In this document: positions 1 to 6,284 of the stretch, piece by piece
Position numbering within the stretch: the stretch's first letter is position 1
How the letters are laid out: the number at the start of each line of letters is the position of its first letter
Assembly (NCBI GenBank): GCA_938003665.1
Contig: CALKYI010000426.1
Location: 1 to 10,287 of the forward strand
Reading direction: 5' to 3'
DNA from: an uncultured Flavobacteriales bacterium
GTDB taxonomy: Bacteria; Bacteroidota; Bacteroidia; Flavobacteriales_D; Sanyastnellaceae
Length of the DNA: 10,287 nucleotides
The notes under the pieces: generated by a model
Seen by the model: only the letters and a program-made list of their open reading frames with translations
The model's database searches: none
What the model was told of the DNA's origin: nothing
Translations under genes and position numbers: made by a program

Positions 1-153
1 GAGGAAGCCATTTTGAAAATGCAACGGGCCTTGGACGAGTACGTCATTGAAGGCATCAAAACGACCATCCCATTCCACCAGCGCCTCATGCGCCACGACC
101 GCTTCCGCAGCGGGGATTTCACGACGAAATTCATGGAAGAGGAAGACGTTTGA
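1..153 (+). CDS. accC: Acetyl-CoA carboxylase biotin carboxylase subunit, C-terminal fragment
   Basis: This open frame enters from the left edge and gives 50 residues before a TGA stop at 151-153. AccC performs the ATP-dependent carboxylation of biotin on the BCCP protein, the first half-reaction of malonyl-CoA formation in fatty acid synthesis, in the cytoplasm. The visible segment, with EGIKTTIPFHQRLM at residues 17-30 and SGDFTTKFME near the end, matches the last part of the biotin carboxylase C-terminal domain as seen in Bacteroidota AccC. The catalytic ATP-grasp region lies outside the window. It could instead be the biotin carboxylase part of a related propionyl- or acyl-CoA carboxylase, since the tail alone does not separate these. 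A hairpin terminator follows 19 bp after the stop, so this is probably the last gene of its operon. Confidence 0.85.
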   Translation, partial: EEAILKMQRALDEYVIEGIKTTIPFHQRLMRHDRFRSGDFTTKFMEEEDV

Positions 154-172
154 TTCCCTTGCAGCCTCAACG

Positions 173-204
173 AAAAAAGCCGGTCAATGCGATCGGCTTT
201 TTTT
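173..204. terminator. Bidirectional intrinsic terminator between convergent accC and rfaE2
   Basis: Six A (173-178) plus GCCG pair with CGGC plus T residues (194-203). In plus-strand RNA the stem extends inward by a G-U (183/193), a U-A and a C-G pair, leaving the 5-nt loop AATGC, for a stem of about 13 bp. It ends in seven T (198-204) for plus-strand transcripts and six U for minus-strand transcripts, so it can stop both. On the minus strand the inner wobble becomes a C-A mismatch, so the plus-strand hairpin should be stronger. The rfaE2 stop codon (184-186) lies inside the hairpin. Confidence 0.88.
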
Positions 205-663
205 GATGATGTTCGTTGTGGACCGGCCCGGTACCAAGGGAATCACCTCCACCCGTCCGCCGCGTTCACGCACCGCTTCGGAGCCGACAATGAAGCCGTT
301 TTCACCTTTGCTCGCCTCCGGGTTGTAATCCCCCCCTTTGACTAGGACATCGGGCTGCACCGCTGCAATCAGGTCCGCCGGTGTTTCCGTTTCGAAAACG
401 ATGACTGCATCCACGGCCTGCAAGGCTTCGAGCACGGTTTTGCGGTCAACTGCCTCGTTGATAGGGCGTTCCGGGCCTTTGCCTAACATCCGCACGCTCG
501 CATCCGAATTCAAACCGACCACCAATTTGCCGCCCAAGGCTTTTGCTGCTTGCAGGTAGGTCACATGCCCGGCATGCAAGATGTCAAAGACCCCGTTGGT
601 GAAAACGATGGTTTCACCAGAAGCCCGCCAACCGTCAATGAGTGCTTGTTCTTGAGGCGTCAT
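184..663 (-). CDS. rfaE2: D-glycero-beta-D-manno-heptose 1-phosphate adenylyltransferase (RfaE domain II type)
   Basis: Encodes 159 residues. The enzyme transfers AMP from ATP to heptose 1-phosphate to make ADP-heptose, the donor for the LPS inner core, in the cytoplasm. The cytidylyltransferase-like fold is clear: FTNGVFDILHAGH at residues 21-33 carries the HxGH nucleotide-binding motif (30-33), RPINE is at 66-70, and STTNIIKK at 148-155 is the usual C-terminal signature. It corresponds to the C-terminal domain of HldE, without the kinase domain. A stretch at about 115-124 (PEASKGENGF) appears longer than I expect between the GDY and VG motifs. The start at 663 is chosen because its ATG overlaps the TGA of the upstream gene by 4 bp (ATGA) and the conserved fold begins soon after. 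The frame stays open to 822, but that part is antisense-frame shadow of the upstream gene. It is the last gene of the minus-strand run. Confidence 0.9.
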   Translation of the reverse strand: MTPQEQALIDGWRASGETIVFTNGVFDILHAGHVTYLQAAKALGGKLVVGLNSDASVRMLGKGPERPINEAVDRKTVLEALQAVDAVIVFETETPADLIAAVQPDVLVKGGDYNPEASKGENGFIVGSEAVRERGGRVEVIPLVPGRSTTNIIKKSRSH

Positions 664-1631
664 GTGCGGTCTTTTCTCAAGCGGTACACCAACAGGTAGA
701 TGTACGCGATGCCACCCATGGTGACGATCATAGCCGTCTGGGTAAACCAAATGATGTTTGCCACGGCGAGGCCGAGCGCCTTTCCAAAGCCCAGGGCCAT
801 GAAACCCGACATAACCGCCCATTGGTAGGAACCAACCCCGCCCGGAGCCGGGATGACCATGCCAAATCCGCCGGCGACCATGATGAACAAAGCCTGCAAA
901 ACCGTGATGTCCTGCACCTCATCAAAAGACTTGAAAATCACCCAGGCCATGAAGAAGTACATGAACCAAATGAAGAAGGTATGGGCCATGAAGCGTCCTT
1001 TCTGCTTCATGTGGCGGATGCTGTTGAGCCCATTCCACACCCCGGCCAAAAACTGCGCAATGCGCTGCGCAAACGGCAAGGCCATGAGCGCTTTTCGTTT
1101 CCACACCCCGATGCCCACCAACCCCAAAGCGATGGCGCCCAAGGCGATGAGCTTGCTCAAATCTGGCAGCACAGCGCCGTCGAGCAGTTGGATAAACGCC
1201 GGCAAATTCCCCAACACGGCCGCTGCGGTCAACACCATGAGGAAGGCAAAGTCAATCACACGTTCGCTGATCACCGTACCAAACAACTCATCCACCGGAA
1301 TGTCATCGGTCTGATTAAGGGCAGCACACCGCGCCAGTTCGCCGCTGCGCGGCACAAACGTGTTGGCAAAGTATGCAAAGGCCACAGCGTGTACACTTCG
1401 GGCCTTGCCTGCCTTTCGGCCCAGCGGTTCGAGCAAAATACCCCACCGCAAGCCGCGGCTGACGATGGCCAAGTACCCCATAACAAACGAAGCAGCAATC
1501 CCCTCCCAACGCACTGAACGCATGGTTTCCCAGAGCGCTTCTTTGTCGTCAATGAACGAGAACGCCCCGTAAAACAACACCACCCCGATGCCGAGGGATA
1601 CTACGTAGGTAAGGACTTGCTTGGCCTTCAT
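660..1631 (-). CDS. Flippase-like / LPG-synthase-TM family (UPF0104, PF03706) integral membrane protein
   Basis: Encodes 323 residues with about eight hydrophobic segments, the first at residues 6-26 and the last at 295-315, so it is an inner membrane protein. Family landmarks are PRSGELARC at 94-102, SERVID at 122-127 and PAPGGVGSYQ at 261-270, the last being the proline/glycine-rich loop typical of PF03706. The family includes the membrane part of MprF, which synthesises or flips lysyl-phosphatidylglycerol, and AglD-like proteins. The catalytic aminoacyl-transferase domain of MprF is absent, so a lipid transport or lipid-linked glycan role is more likely than aminoacylation; the substrate cannot be told from sequence. 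The ATG lies 9 bp after the panD stop, and the gene overlaps rfaE2 by 4 bp, so translation is probably coupled on one transcript. A panD neighbour is, from memory, common for this gene in Bacteroidota. Confidence 0.88.
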   Translation of the reverse strand: MKAKQVLTYVVSLGIGVVLFYGAFSFIDDKEALWETMRSVRWEGIAASFVMGYLAIVSRGLRWGILLEPLGRKAGKARSVHAVAFAYFANTFVPRSGELARCAALNQTDDIPVDELFGTVISERVIDFAFLMVLTAAAVLGNLPAFIQLLDGAVLPDLSKLIALGAIALGLVGIGVWKRKALMALPFAQRIAQFLAGVWNGLNSIRHMKQKGRFMAHTFFIWFMYFFMAWVIFKSFDEVQDITVLQALFIMVAGGFGMVIPAPGGVGSYQWAVMSGFMALGFGKALGLAVANIIWFTQTAMIVTMGGIAYIYLLVYRLRKDRT

Positions 1632-1640
1632 GCTCGCAAA

Positions 1641-1994
1641 TTACGAGATGAGGCGATTGGTTTCGGTATCGGGAAAGACCAAGGTCGGCTTATGGACAGC
1701 CGCTTCCTCCGGCGTCATGTGGCCATAAGCGATAACAATGATGATGTCGCCCACCTGCACCCTGCGCGCCGCGGGTCCATTGAGGCCCACCTGGCCAGAA
1801 CCGCGTTCCCCGACAATGGTGTAGGTCTCGAACCGTTCGCCGTTGTTGATGTTGACGATTTGCACCTTTTCCCCTTCATACAATCCTGCAGCATCCAGCA
1901 AATCAGGATCCAATGTGATGGAACCGATGTAGTTCAAATTCGCTTGCGTCACCGTCAACCGGTGCAGCTTCGATCGCATTAGGGTAACCAACAT
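1641..1994 (-). CDS. panD: Aspartate 1-decarboxylase (pyruvoyl-dependent)
   Basis: Encodes 117 residues. PanD decarboxylates L-aspartate to beta-alanine, which PanC joins to pantoate for pantothenate and coenzyme A synthesis. The proenzyme cleaves itself at Gly24-Ser25, here within YIGSITLD, turning Ser25 into the pyruvoyl group. Lys9, His11, Tyr22, Arg54, Tyr58 and Asn72 fall at the same positions as in the well studied E. coli enzyme, which supports the start at 1994 over the internal ATG at codon 6 (1979). Length is close to the usual 115-130 residues. panC is not in the window. The gene is 60 bp downstream of the OmpA-type gene and has its own likely promoter (TACTTTTG, 2000-2007), so it can be transcribed apart from the two genes above it. 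Confidence 0.96.
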   Translation of the reverse strand: MLVTLMRSKLHRLTVTQANLNYIGSITLDPDLLDAAGLYEGEKVQIVNINNGERFETYTIVGERGSGQVGLNGPAARRVQVGDIIIVIAYGHMTPEEAAVHKPTLVFPDTETNRLIS

Positions 1995-1999
1995 GGGCG

Positions 2000-2007
2000 C
2001 AAAAGTA
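2000..2007 (-). promoter_or_regulatory. Bacteroidota -7 box (TACTTTTG) for panD
   Basis: On the minus strand TACTTTTG is a perfect match to the TAnnTTTG -7 consensus. It ends only 5 nt before the panD ATG (1994), so the RNA start would fall at or next to the start codon, giving a leaderless or nearly leaderless message. I see no good TTTG -33 element at the usual 17-23 nt spacing. The position in the largest intergenic gap of the minus-strand run fits an internal promoter. Confidence 0.6.
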
Positions 2008-2054
2008 CGAATTCACTTGCCGCGAATGGTCCTTGTTCGTGGAAATGTAAGGGG

Positions 2055-3509
2055 TCAATCCGCAGCTGCCAACCATCGCACCTCCACCCGGCGCCGATCG
2101 GCTTCATCGGCTCCTTCGCTGGCCACACCGTGACCACTCCAATGAATGCGGGAAGGTGCGACGCCCGCCCGTTCCAACACACGGGCTGTTTCCTCGGCCC
2201 GCTGCTCGCTCAGCACTTGGTTGCGCACCACTTCACCTTGCGCATCGGTAAACCCGTGCACTTCAAAATACCCCCCTTGCGTGGCCCAATTCAATTCGCC
2301 AAGCCAACGTTCCAACTGCCGTTCTGCAGTTCCCGACAAAGTGAATTCGGCGGTGGCGAATTTTACCCGGCACGTGGGCACGTCGCCCCGCCAACGGGCG
2401 GCATCCTGACCCGACGGCCGCGGCCAACGTTCAAGAGCGTCCAACGGCAGCAAATCAAACACAAACGCCGCCCCGCCTTCAATGCGATAACTGCGCACAC
2501 GTTTCCATCCGGGCCAATGGGGTTCGCCACAATCCGCCCGGCCACACCGCTCGTACACATGGCAGATGGCACCGTCTGGAATGGCCCTCCCCGACTCCAT
2601 GCTCACCTGCACCTCCAACGCCGCATCCAAGGCCAAAGCGCCCAAGACCAATCGGCCTTGCGCATCCGTGGGCTGCCGCAACACCAACGCTCCAGCCCGG
2701 TCGTGAATCTCGAACAGCGCAGCCTCAACCGGAGACCGACGGTACACGACCTCCACAGCCAATTCTTTCATCCGCTCATTGCCCTCTTTGGCCATGGCCC
2801 CTACCCAATACAAATCCACACCTCCTCCGCCCATGCGAACAGCTGAAACGTAGTAGCCATGGTCCGCATGAACGCCTGCTGGAACCGCAGCCAACTCGTC
2901 GCCAGCGGTATTTACGCCTTCCTCCAGCCCCGTGCATTCGGCATAGTGCGAGCGTCGATCCGATTGGTAGACGTCAAATCCTCCTTGGCCCGGGTGACCA
3001 TTGGACGCAAACAGCAAGGCACCGTTGTCAAAATTGGGAAAGACCTCATCCGCCGGCGTATTCAAGCCCGAAAGCGGCAGCGGATTGGACCAAGCGCCGC
3101 CCGACCGCTGAGCCATGAATAAATCGAAATCCCCTGTTGGTTGCAATGCGCTTAAAACGAGTACCCCCCGTTCTGCGTCAATGGTCACGTGCTGGACCTC
3201 ACCAATGCCCGGCCAATCAGCGGCGCTCCAAGCGCGCAAGTTCATGGGCTGGCCCTGTTCGAAAGACACCCAACCTTCCGTTGGTGTAGCTGAATATTCC
3301 TGACCTGGAGACAAAAACCAATCTCCTGCTTTCACCGTATCGGAAGACCGTGGGATGCTTCGGTAAAACAAGGCGCTGCCATCCCACCCCAACAGCACTT
3401 CATCGTTGTGCGTATTCAAGGCATCCAACGGCACTACATCCTGGGCTCGAAGGCCATCGAACAAGAATCCGACTGCCACGACTATGGTGAACACCATGAA
3501 CCGACGCAT
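2055..3509 (-). CDS. PD40-like / OmpA-domain envelope protein
   Basis: Encodes 484 residues. Residues 1-22 look like a Sec signal peptide (MRR then a hydrophobic core to 20, with cleavage near RA/QD), so the protein is exported. Residues 25-240 resemble a beta-propeller of PD40/WD40-like repeats: the segment at 168-181 (FASNGHPGQGGFDVY) is the typical GxGGxDxY repeat signature. A beta-sandwich-like region (about 250-305, with TDAQGRLVL) resembles a carboxypeptidase regulatory-like domain, and a cysteine-containing stretch (316-327) follows. Residues 380-480 form an OmpA-like peptidoglycan-binding domain with GFTDAQG at 419-425, LSEQRA at 433-438 and DRRRVEV at 471-477; Asp422 and Arg437 fit the diaminopimelate-binding pair. 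This domain order recalls PorE of the type IX secretion system, but the usual N-terminal TPR part is missing, so that identity is not claimed. The start at 3509 is chosen for the signal peptide and leaves 5 bp after the DUF3109 stop; an upstream ATG at 3536 would overlap that gene. Confidence 0.85.
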   Translation of the reverse strand: MRRFMVFTIVVAVGFLFDGLRAQDVVPLDALNTHNDEVLLGWDGSALFYRSIPRSSDTVKAGDWFLSPGQEYSATPTEGWVSFEQGQPMNLRAWSAADWPGIGEVQHVTIDAERGVLVLSALQPTGDFDLFMAQRSGGAWSNPLPLSGLNTPADEVFPNFDNGALLFASNGHPGQGGFDVYQSDRRSHYAECTGLEEGVNTAGDELAAVPAGVHADHGYYVSAVRMGGGGVDLYWVGAMAKEGNERMKELAVEVVYRRSPVEAALFEIHDRAGALVLRQPTDAQGRLVLGALALDAALEVQVSMESGRAIPDGAICHVYERCGRADCGEPHWPGWKRVRSYRIEGGAAFVFDLLPLDALERWPRPSGQDAARWRGDVPTCRVKFATAEFTLSGTAERQLERWLGELNWATQGGYFEVHGFTDAQGEVVRNQVLSEQRAEETARVLERAGVAPSRIHWSGHGVASEGADEADRRRVEVRWLAAAD

Positions 3510-3514
3510 GATGC

Positions 3515-4093
3515 TCAGGCTTGCTGCGCTTTCCATGCTTTCCAGATGAGCTGAGCTTCGTCGTACCAGGCTTCACCGAACCGGCGAATCAAGGCGGTTT
3601 TGCAAAAATCCAGCACCGTGATGTTGGCCTTAGCACCGCAGGTTCGGGCGCCGTCACAGATCGGCCATCGGTGTACATTCAAAGCCGTGAAGTCCTGTAA
3701 TTCTTTGAGTCGGACCGGGTACAAGTGGCAGGAAATGGGCTTCGGCCAATCCGACTTGCCTTCCCGCCAAGCCGCTTCGAACGCGCACTTGGCCGTGCCG
3801 TCGGCGTCAAATGTGGCGTACACACATTCGCGGCCGTTGATGATGGGCGTCACATACTCACCATCTTGGTCCACTTCGAACAACCCCACCTCATCGATGA
3901 CAGCTAAGGCCTCGGGACGCAATTGGCCTTTGACCACCTCGAACGCCTCCTCCAATCGCTCCACTTCTTCTTCCGTCAGCGGCGCACCGCTTTCTCCTTC
4001 GACGCAGCACGCTCCTTTGCATGCTTTTAAATCGCACGCGAACAGGGTGTCAAAAACATCCTCAGAAATCAACGTGTCACCCAGTGCAATCAT
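3515..4093 (-). CDS. DUF3109 family cysteine-rich protein
   Basis: Encodes 192 residues with ten cysteines (20, 25, 29, 30, 90, 103, 122, 146, 152, 164). The N-terminal CDLKACKGACC at 20-30, GRECVYA at 87-93, and PISCHLYPVRL at 119-129 are the markers of DUF3109, a family related to the YkgJ-type cysteine cluster proteins and suspected of binding zinc or an iron-sulfur cluster. No reaction is known to me for this family. There is no signal peptide or membrane segment, so it should be cytoplasmic. It is the first gene of the minus-strand run and diverges from the radical SAM gene across 44 bp. The weak -7-like box TAATTTCG at 4098-4105 precedes its ATG by 4 nt. Confidence 0.88.
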   Translation of the reverse strand: MIALGDTLISEDVFDTLFACDLKACKGACCVEGESGAPLTEEEVERLEEAFEVVKGQLRPEALAVIDEVGLFEVDQDGEYVTPIINGRECVYATFDADGTAKCAFEAAWREGKSDWPKPISCHLYPVRLKELQDFTALNVHRWPICDGARTCGAKANITVLDFCKTALIRRFGEAWYDEAQLIWKAWKAQQA

Positions 4094-4097
4094 GTCA

Positions 4098-4105
4098 CGA
4101 AATTA
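4098..4105 (-). promoter_or_regulatory. Possible -7 box (TAATTTCG) for the DUF3109 gene
   Basis: On the minus strand TAATTTCG matches TAnnTTTG at all but one fixed position and ends 4 nt before the ATG at 4093. The distance to the start is like that of the better boxes for panD and the radical SAM gene. Weak on its own; it is supported by position in the only intergenic space upstream of this run. Confidence 0.35.
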
Positions 4106-4126
4106 ATCGAGAACGGCGAACCGAAC

Positions 4127-4134
4127 TATCTTTG
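4127..4134 (+). promoter_or_regulatory. Bacteroidota -7 box (TATCTTTG) for the radical SAM gene
   Basis: TATCTTTG is a perfect match to TAnnTTTG and ends just 3 nt before the ATG at 4138. This supports a leaderless or near-leaderless transcript and decides the start codon of the radical SAM gene, because an open frame reaching back to 4021 would run across this promoter and into the divergent gene. No clear -33 TTTG is seen upstream. Confidence 0.62.
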
Positions 4135-4137
4135 AGT

Positions 4138-5181
4138 ATGGCCCTTGGATGGAGCAATACCCGCGCAGCTTTTCGCGATCGATGGAATCGACTCCGGCCC
4201 CTCGACCGGCAACGGCTGGCCAATGCCGTTCGGGCCTACCAGGGGTACAGCCGCAACAAGCGCGGCCTCGCCACAGCCCAGTCCGCCTGGCCGATGAGCC
4301 TGAGCGTGGAACCCACCACCTCCTGCAACCTGCGGTGTCCAGAGTGTCCATCGGGCTTGCGGTCGTTCACCCGACCAACGGGCATGCTCGAAGTTGGCAC
4401 CTTGAAACGCGTACTGGATGAAATCGGACAACACCTGGTGTACTTGAATTTGTACTTCCAAGGCGAGCCCTACCTCCACCCGGACATGAACGAATTGGTG
4501 CGGATCGGTGCGGCCCACGGGCTGTACACTTCGACGTCCACGAACGCGCATTTCCTGCGTCCTGAACGCTGCGCCGAAATCGTGCAATCTGGCCTCAGCC
4601 GCTTGATCATCAGCATCGACGGCATGACCCAGGACACGTATGCATCCTACCGGGTCGGTGGGCAACTGGACAAGGTGCTCGAAGGCACCCGCAACATGGT
4701 GGAAGCGCGCCGCGCCAATGGCGGCCGTGGGCCTCACTTGGTGTGGCAGTTTTTGGTGGTGGGACCCAACGAGCACGAAGTCGACACCATCAAACAGCAC
4801 GCGCAACGTATCGGTGTGGATGAGGTGGTCATCAAAACCGCTCAAATCGACCAACCCGAAGACGGCCACCCCCTCCTGACTGAGTCACCGGAACTGCGGC
4901 GCTACGACCGCAACCCCAATGGGGAGTGGTTTTTGCGCAATCCCCTGGCGGACGAATGCTGGCGCATGTGGCACGGCTGCGTCATGACGTGGGACGGCAA
5001 GGTGGTCCCCTGCTGCTTCGACAAGGACGCACACCACACCATGGGCTCGGTCGGGGAAAAGGCGTTTGAGGACATCTGGTTCAGTCCAGAATACGAGGCG
5101 TTTCGCGCGCAGATTTTCTCCAACCGCTCCGGCTTAGAGATGTGTCAAAATTGTTCCGAAGGCAGCCACGCCTACGCTTGA
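4138..5181 (+). CDS. Radical SAM/SPASM domain protein, substrate unknown
   Basis: Encodes 347 residues. The N-terminal 50 residues are basic and helical with no assigned domain. The radical SAM core starts near 54: TTSCNLRCPEC at 60-70 holds the CxxxCxxC motif (Cys63, 67, 70) that binds the 4Fe-4S cluster which cleaves S-adenosylmethionine. YFQGEP at 106-111 is the variant of the GGEP motif that contacts SAM, and LIISIDG at 156-162 is the usual core strand. A C-terminal SPASM-type half has Cys274, Cys281, Cys292/293, Cys336 and Cys339, so one or two extra clusters are likely. SPASM enzymes modify peptides, proteins or small molecules such as aminoglycosides; nothing nearby looks like a precursor peptide, so the substrate is open. 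It heads the plus-strand run, 20 bp before the next start. The ATG at 4138 is chosen because of the -7 box directly before it. Confidence 0.9.
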   Translation: MALGWSNTRAAFRDRWNRLRPLDRQRLANAVRAYQGYSRNKRGLATAQSAWPMSLSVEPTTSCNLRCPECPSGLRSFTRPTGMLEVGTLKRVLDEIGQHLVYLNLYFQGEPYLHPDMNELVRIGAAHGLYTSTSTNAHFLRPERCAEIVQSGLSRLIISIDGMTQDTYASYRVGGQLDKVLEGTRNMVEARRANGGRGPHLVWQFLVVGPNEHEVDTIKQHAQRIGVDEVVIKTAQIDQPEDGHPLLTESPELRRYDRNPNGEWFLRNPLADECWRMWHGCVMTWDGKVVPCCFDKDAHHTMGSVGEKAFEDIWFSPEYEAFRAQIFSNRSGLEMCQNCSEGSHAYA

Positions 5182-5185
5182 GTGT

Positions 5186-5190
5186 GAGGT
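5186..5190 (+). promoter_or_regulatory. Shine-Dalgarno-like GAGGT before the second PF03706 gene
   Basis: GAGGT lies between the radical SAM stop (5179-5181) and the next gene. It is 5 nt from a GTG (5196) and 11 nt from an ATG (5202) in the same frame, so it fits either start, with better spacing for GTG. It stands out because most starts in this window have no such sequence. Confidence 0.4.
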
Positions 5191-5201
5191 AACTTGTGGG
5201 C

Positions 5202-6284
5202 ATGGCGGAAGGCGCACCCTTCAAGTGGACCCAATGGATTGCTCCCTTGCTCATCGGTACGGTTGCTGCTGGGGCTGTGGTGTGGTTTGGTGCGCATCAC
5301 GAGGTGAGCGACCCGCAGACGGGAGAAGCCACCACCTCGTGGTCTCTGCTCCAACAATTTGAATGGTCCCGGCGTTCCACCTGGGCCTTGCTGGGCGTCA
5401 TCGCCTGTGTGCTCCTCCGGGACATCGGCTACATCGTTCGTCTGCGCATTCTCTCTTTTCGGTCGTTTTCTTGGCGGCAAGCCACTGAAAACATCCTGCT
5501 GTGGGAGCTTTCTTCTGCGCTCACCCCAAGTGTTGTTGGTGGTTCAGCCGTAGCCGTGGTCATCTTGAAACGCGACGGCCTGCGGTGGGGCAAGAGCTTG
5601 GCAACGGTTTTCGCGACCGCGTTGATGGACGAGGCCTTTTACTTGATTGCGGTGCCGCTTGTTTTCCTGCTGGCCAGCTTTGGCGGGCAATCCGTGTTTC
5701 CCGAGGGAGTGGAATCGGCATCATGGGGCTCGCTCTTTTGGGTGGCCTACGCGTTCATAGCCACATTGACGACCACCATTTTGCTCGGCTTGGTCATTCG
5801 GCCGCAGGGGACTTACCGCGGGCTGCAATGGGCCCGAAGCACTTGGCTCCTTCGTCGCTGGAGCGATCGCATCGACGCCTGGTCAAGTGACCTGTTGGAG
5901 GCTTCCCGCAACATCCGATCTGCCTCCTGGAGGTATTGGGTGGGCGGATTTGTGGCTACGTGTTCGAGCTGGACAGCGCGGTTTGCTACGCTAAATATGG
6001 TCCTCATGATTTTCTACCCCTCATTGGATCACGCAGCAGTCATGGCCCGCCAACTGATGCTCTGGCTGGTGCTTACCATTAGCCCCACCCCAGGGTCTTC
6101 AGGCGCCGCTGAACTCGGACTGCCCGCTTTCCTTGGAGATTTGACCGGACTGGCCTACATCGTGGCAGTGGTCCTGATTTGGCGAACCTTCACCTACTTC
6201 ATCTACCTCGTCGCAGGGGCGCTCGTCTTGCCCAGTTGGCTCGTTCGAACCCGGCGAAAGGAACGTAACTTTGGAACACCATGA
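5202..6284 (+). CDS. Second LPG-synthase-TM / flippase-like (PF03706) membrane protein
   Basis: Encodes 360 residues from the ATG at 5202 (362 from the in-frame GTG at 5196, which has a better-spaced GAGGT; the start is unresolved). Hydrophobic segments lie at about 11-30, 61-80, 96-120, 135-160, 178-200, 245-271, 282-300 and 312-347. Motifs PSVVGGSAVAV at 109-119 and PTPGSSGAAE at 295-304 are the two family loops, in a variant form compared with PRSGELAR and PAPGGVGSYQ of the other copy at 660-1631. The two proteins are therefore distant paralogues rather than a recent duplication. It lacks any soluble catalytic domain. It probably flips or carries a lipid or lipid-linked precursor in the inner membrane, but the substrate is unknown. 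It lies 20 bp after the radical SAM gene and overlaps the next gene by 4 bp (ATGA), pointing to a shared transcript. Confidence 0.85.
   Translation: MAEGAPFKWTQWIAPLLIGTVAAGAVVWFGAHHEVSDPQTGEATTSWSLLQQFEWSRRSTWALLGVIACVLLRDIGYIVRLRILSFRSFSWRQATENILLWELSSALTPSVVGGSAVAVVILKRDGLRWGKSLATVFATALMDEAFYLIAVPLVFLLASFGGQSVFPEGVESASWGSLFWVAYAFIATLTTTILLGLVIRPQGTYRGLQWARSTWLLRRWSDRIDAWSSDLLEASRNIRSASWRYWVGGFVATCSSWTARFATLNMVLMIFYPSLDHAAVMARQLMLWLVLTISPTPGSSGAAELGLPAFLGDLTGLAYIVAVVLIWRTFTYFIYLVAGALVLPSWLVRTRRKERNFGTP
6266..6273 (+). promoter_or_regulatory. Bacteroidota -7 box (TAACTTTG) inside the preceding gene
   Basis: TAACTTTG matches TAnnTTTG fully and ends 7 nt before the ATG at 6281. A weak -33 candidate TTCG lies at 6244-6247, with an 18-nt spacer. 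The box lies within the last codons of the PF03706 gene, so the PLP enzyme, kmo and the OMP gene may have a promoter of their own besides read-through from upstream. Confidence 0.55.

Noticed and set aside
642..1517. Open frame of 291 codons on the plus strand across the first PF03706 gene
   Set aside because: Its His/Gln-rich composition is that of a shadow of membrane-protein codons, it has no motif, and the minus-strand gene is secure from its family loops and operon overlaps.
1632..1645. Small inverted repeat CTCG...CGAG around the panD stop
   Set aside because: The stem is only 4-5 bp and has no T-tract, so it is too weak to call a terminator between panD and the membrane protein gene.
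2130..2846. Open frame of 238 codons antisense to the OmpA-domain gene
   Set aside because: Shadow of the OmpA and sandwich domains, with no motif of its own.
4021..4137. N-terminal extension of the radical SAM gene
   Set aside because: It would overlap the divergent DUF3109 start and cross a full -7 box; the ATG at 4138 explains the sequence better.
4126..4869. Open frame of 247 codons antisense to the radical SAM gene
   Set aside because: It covers the CxxxCxxC region of a secure gene and spans the promoter; no independent coding evidence.
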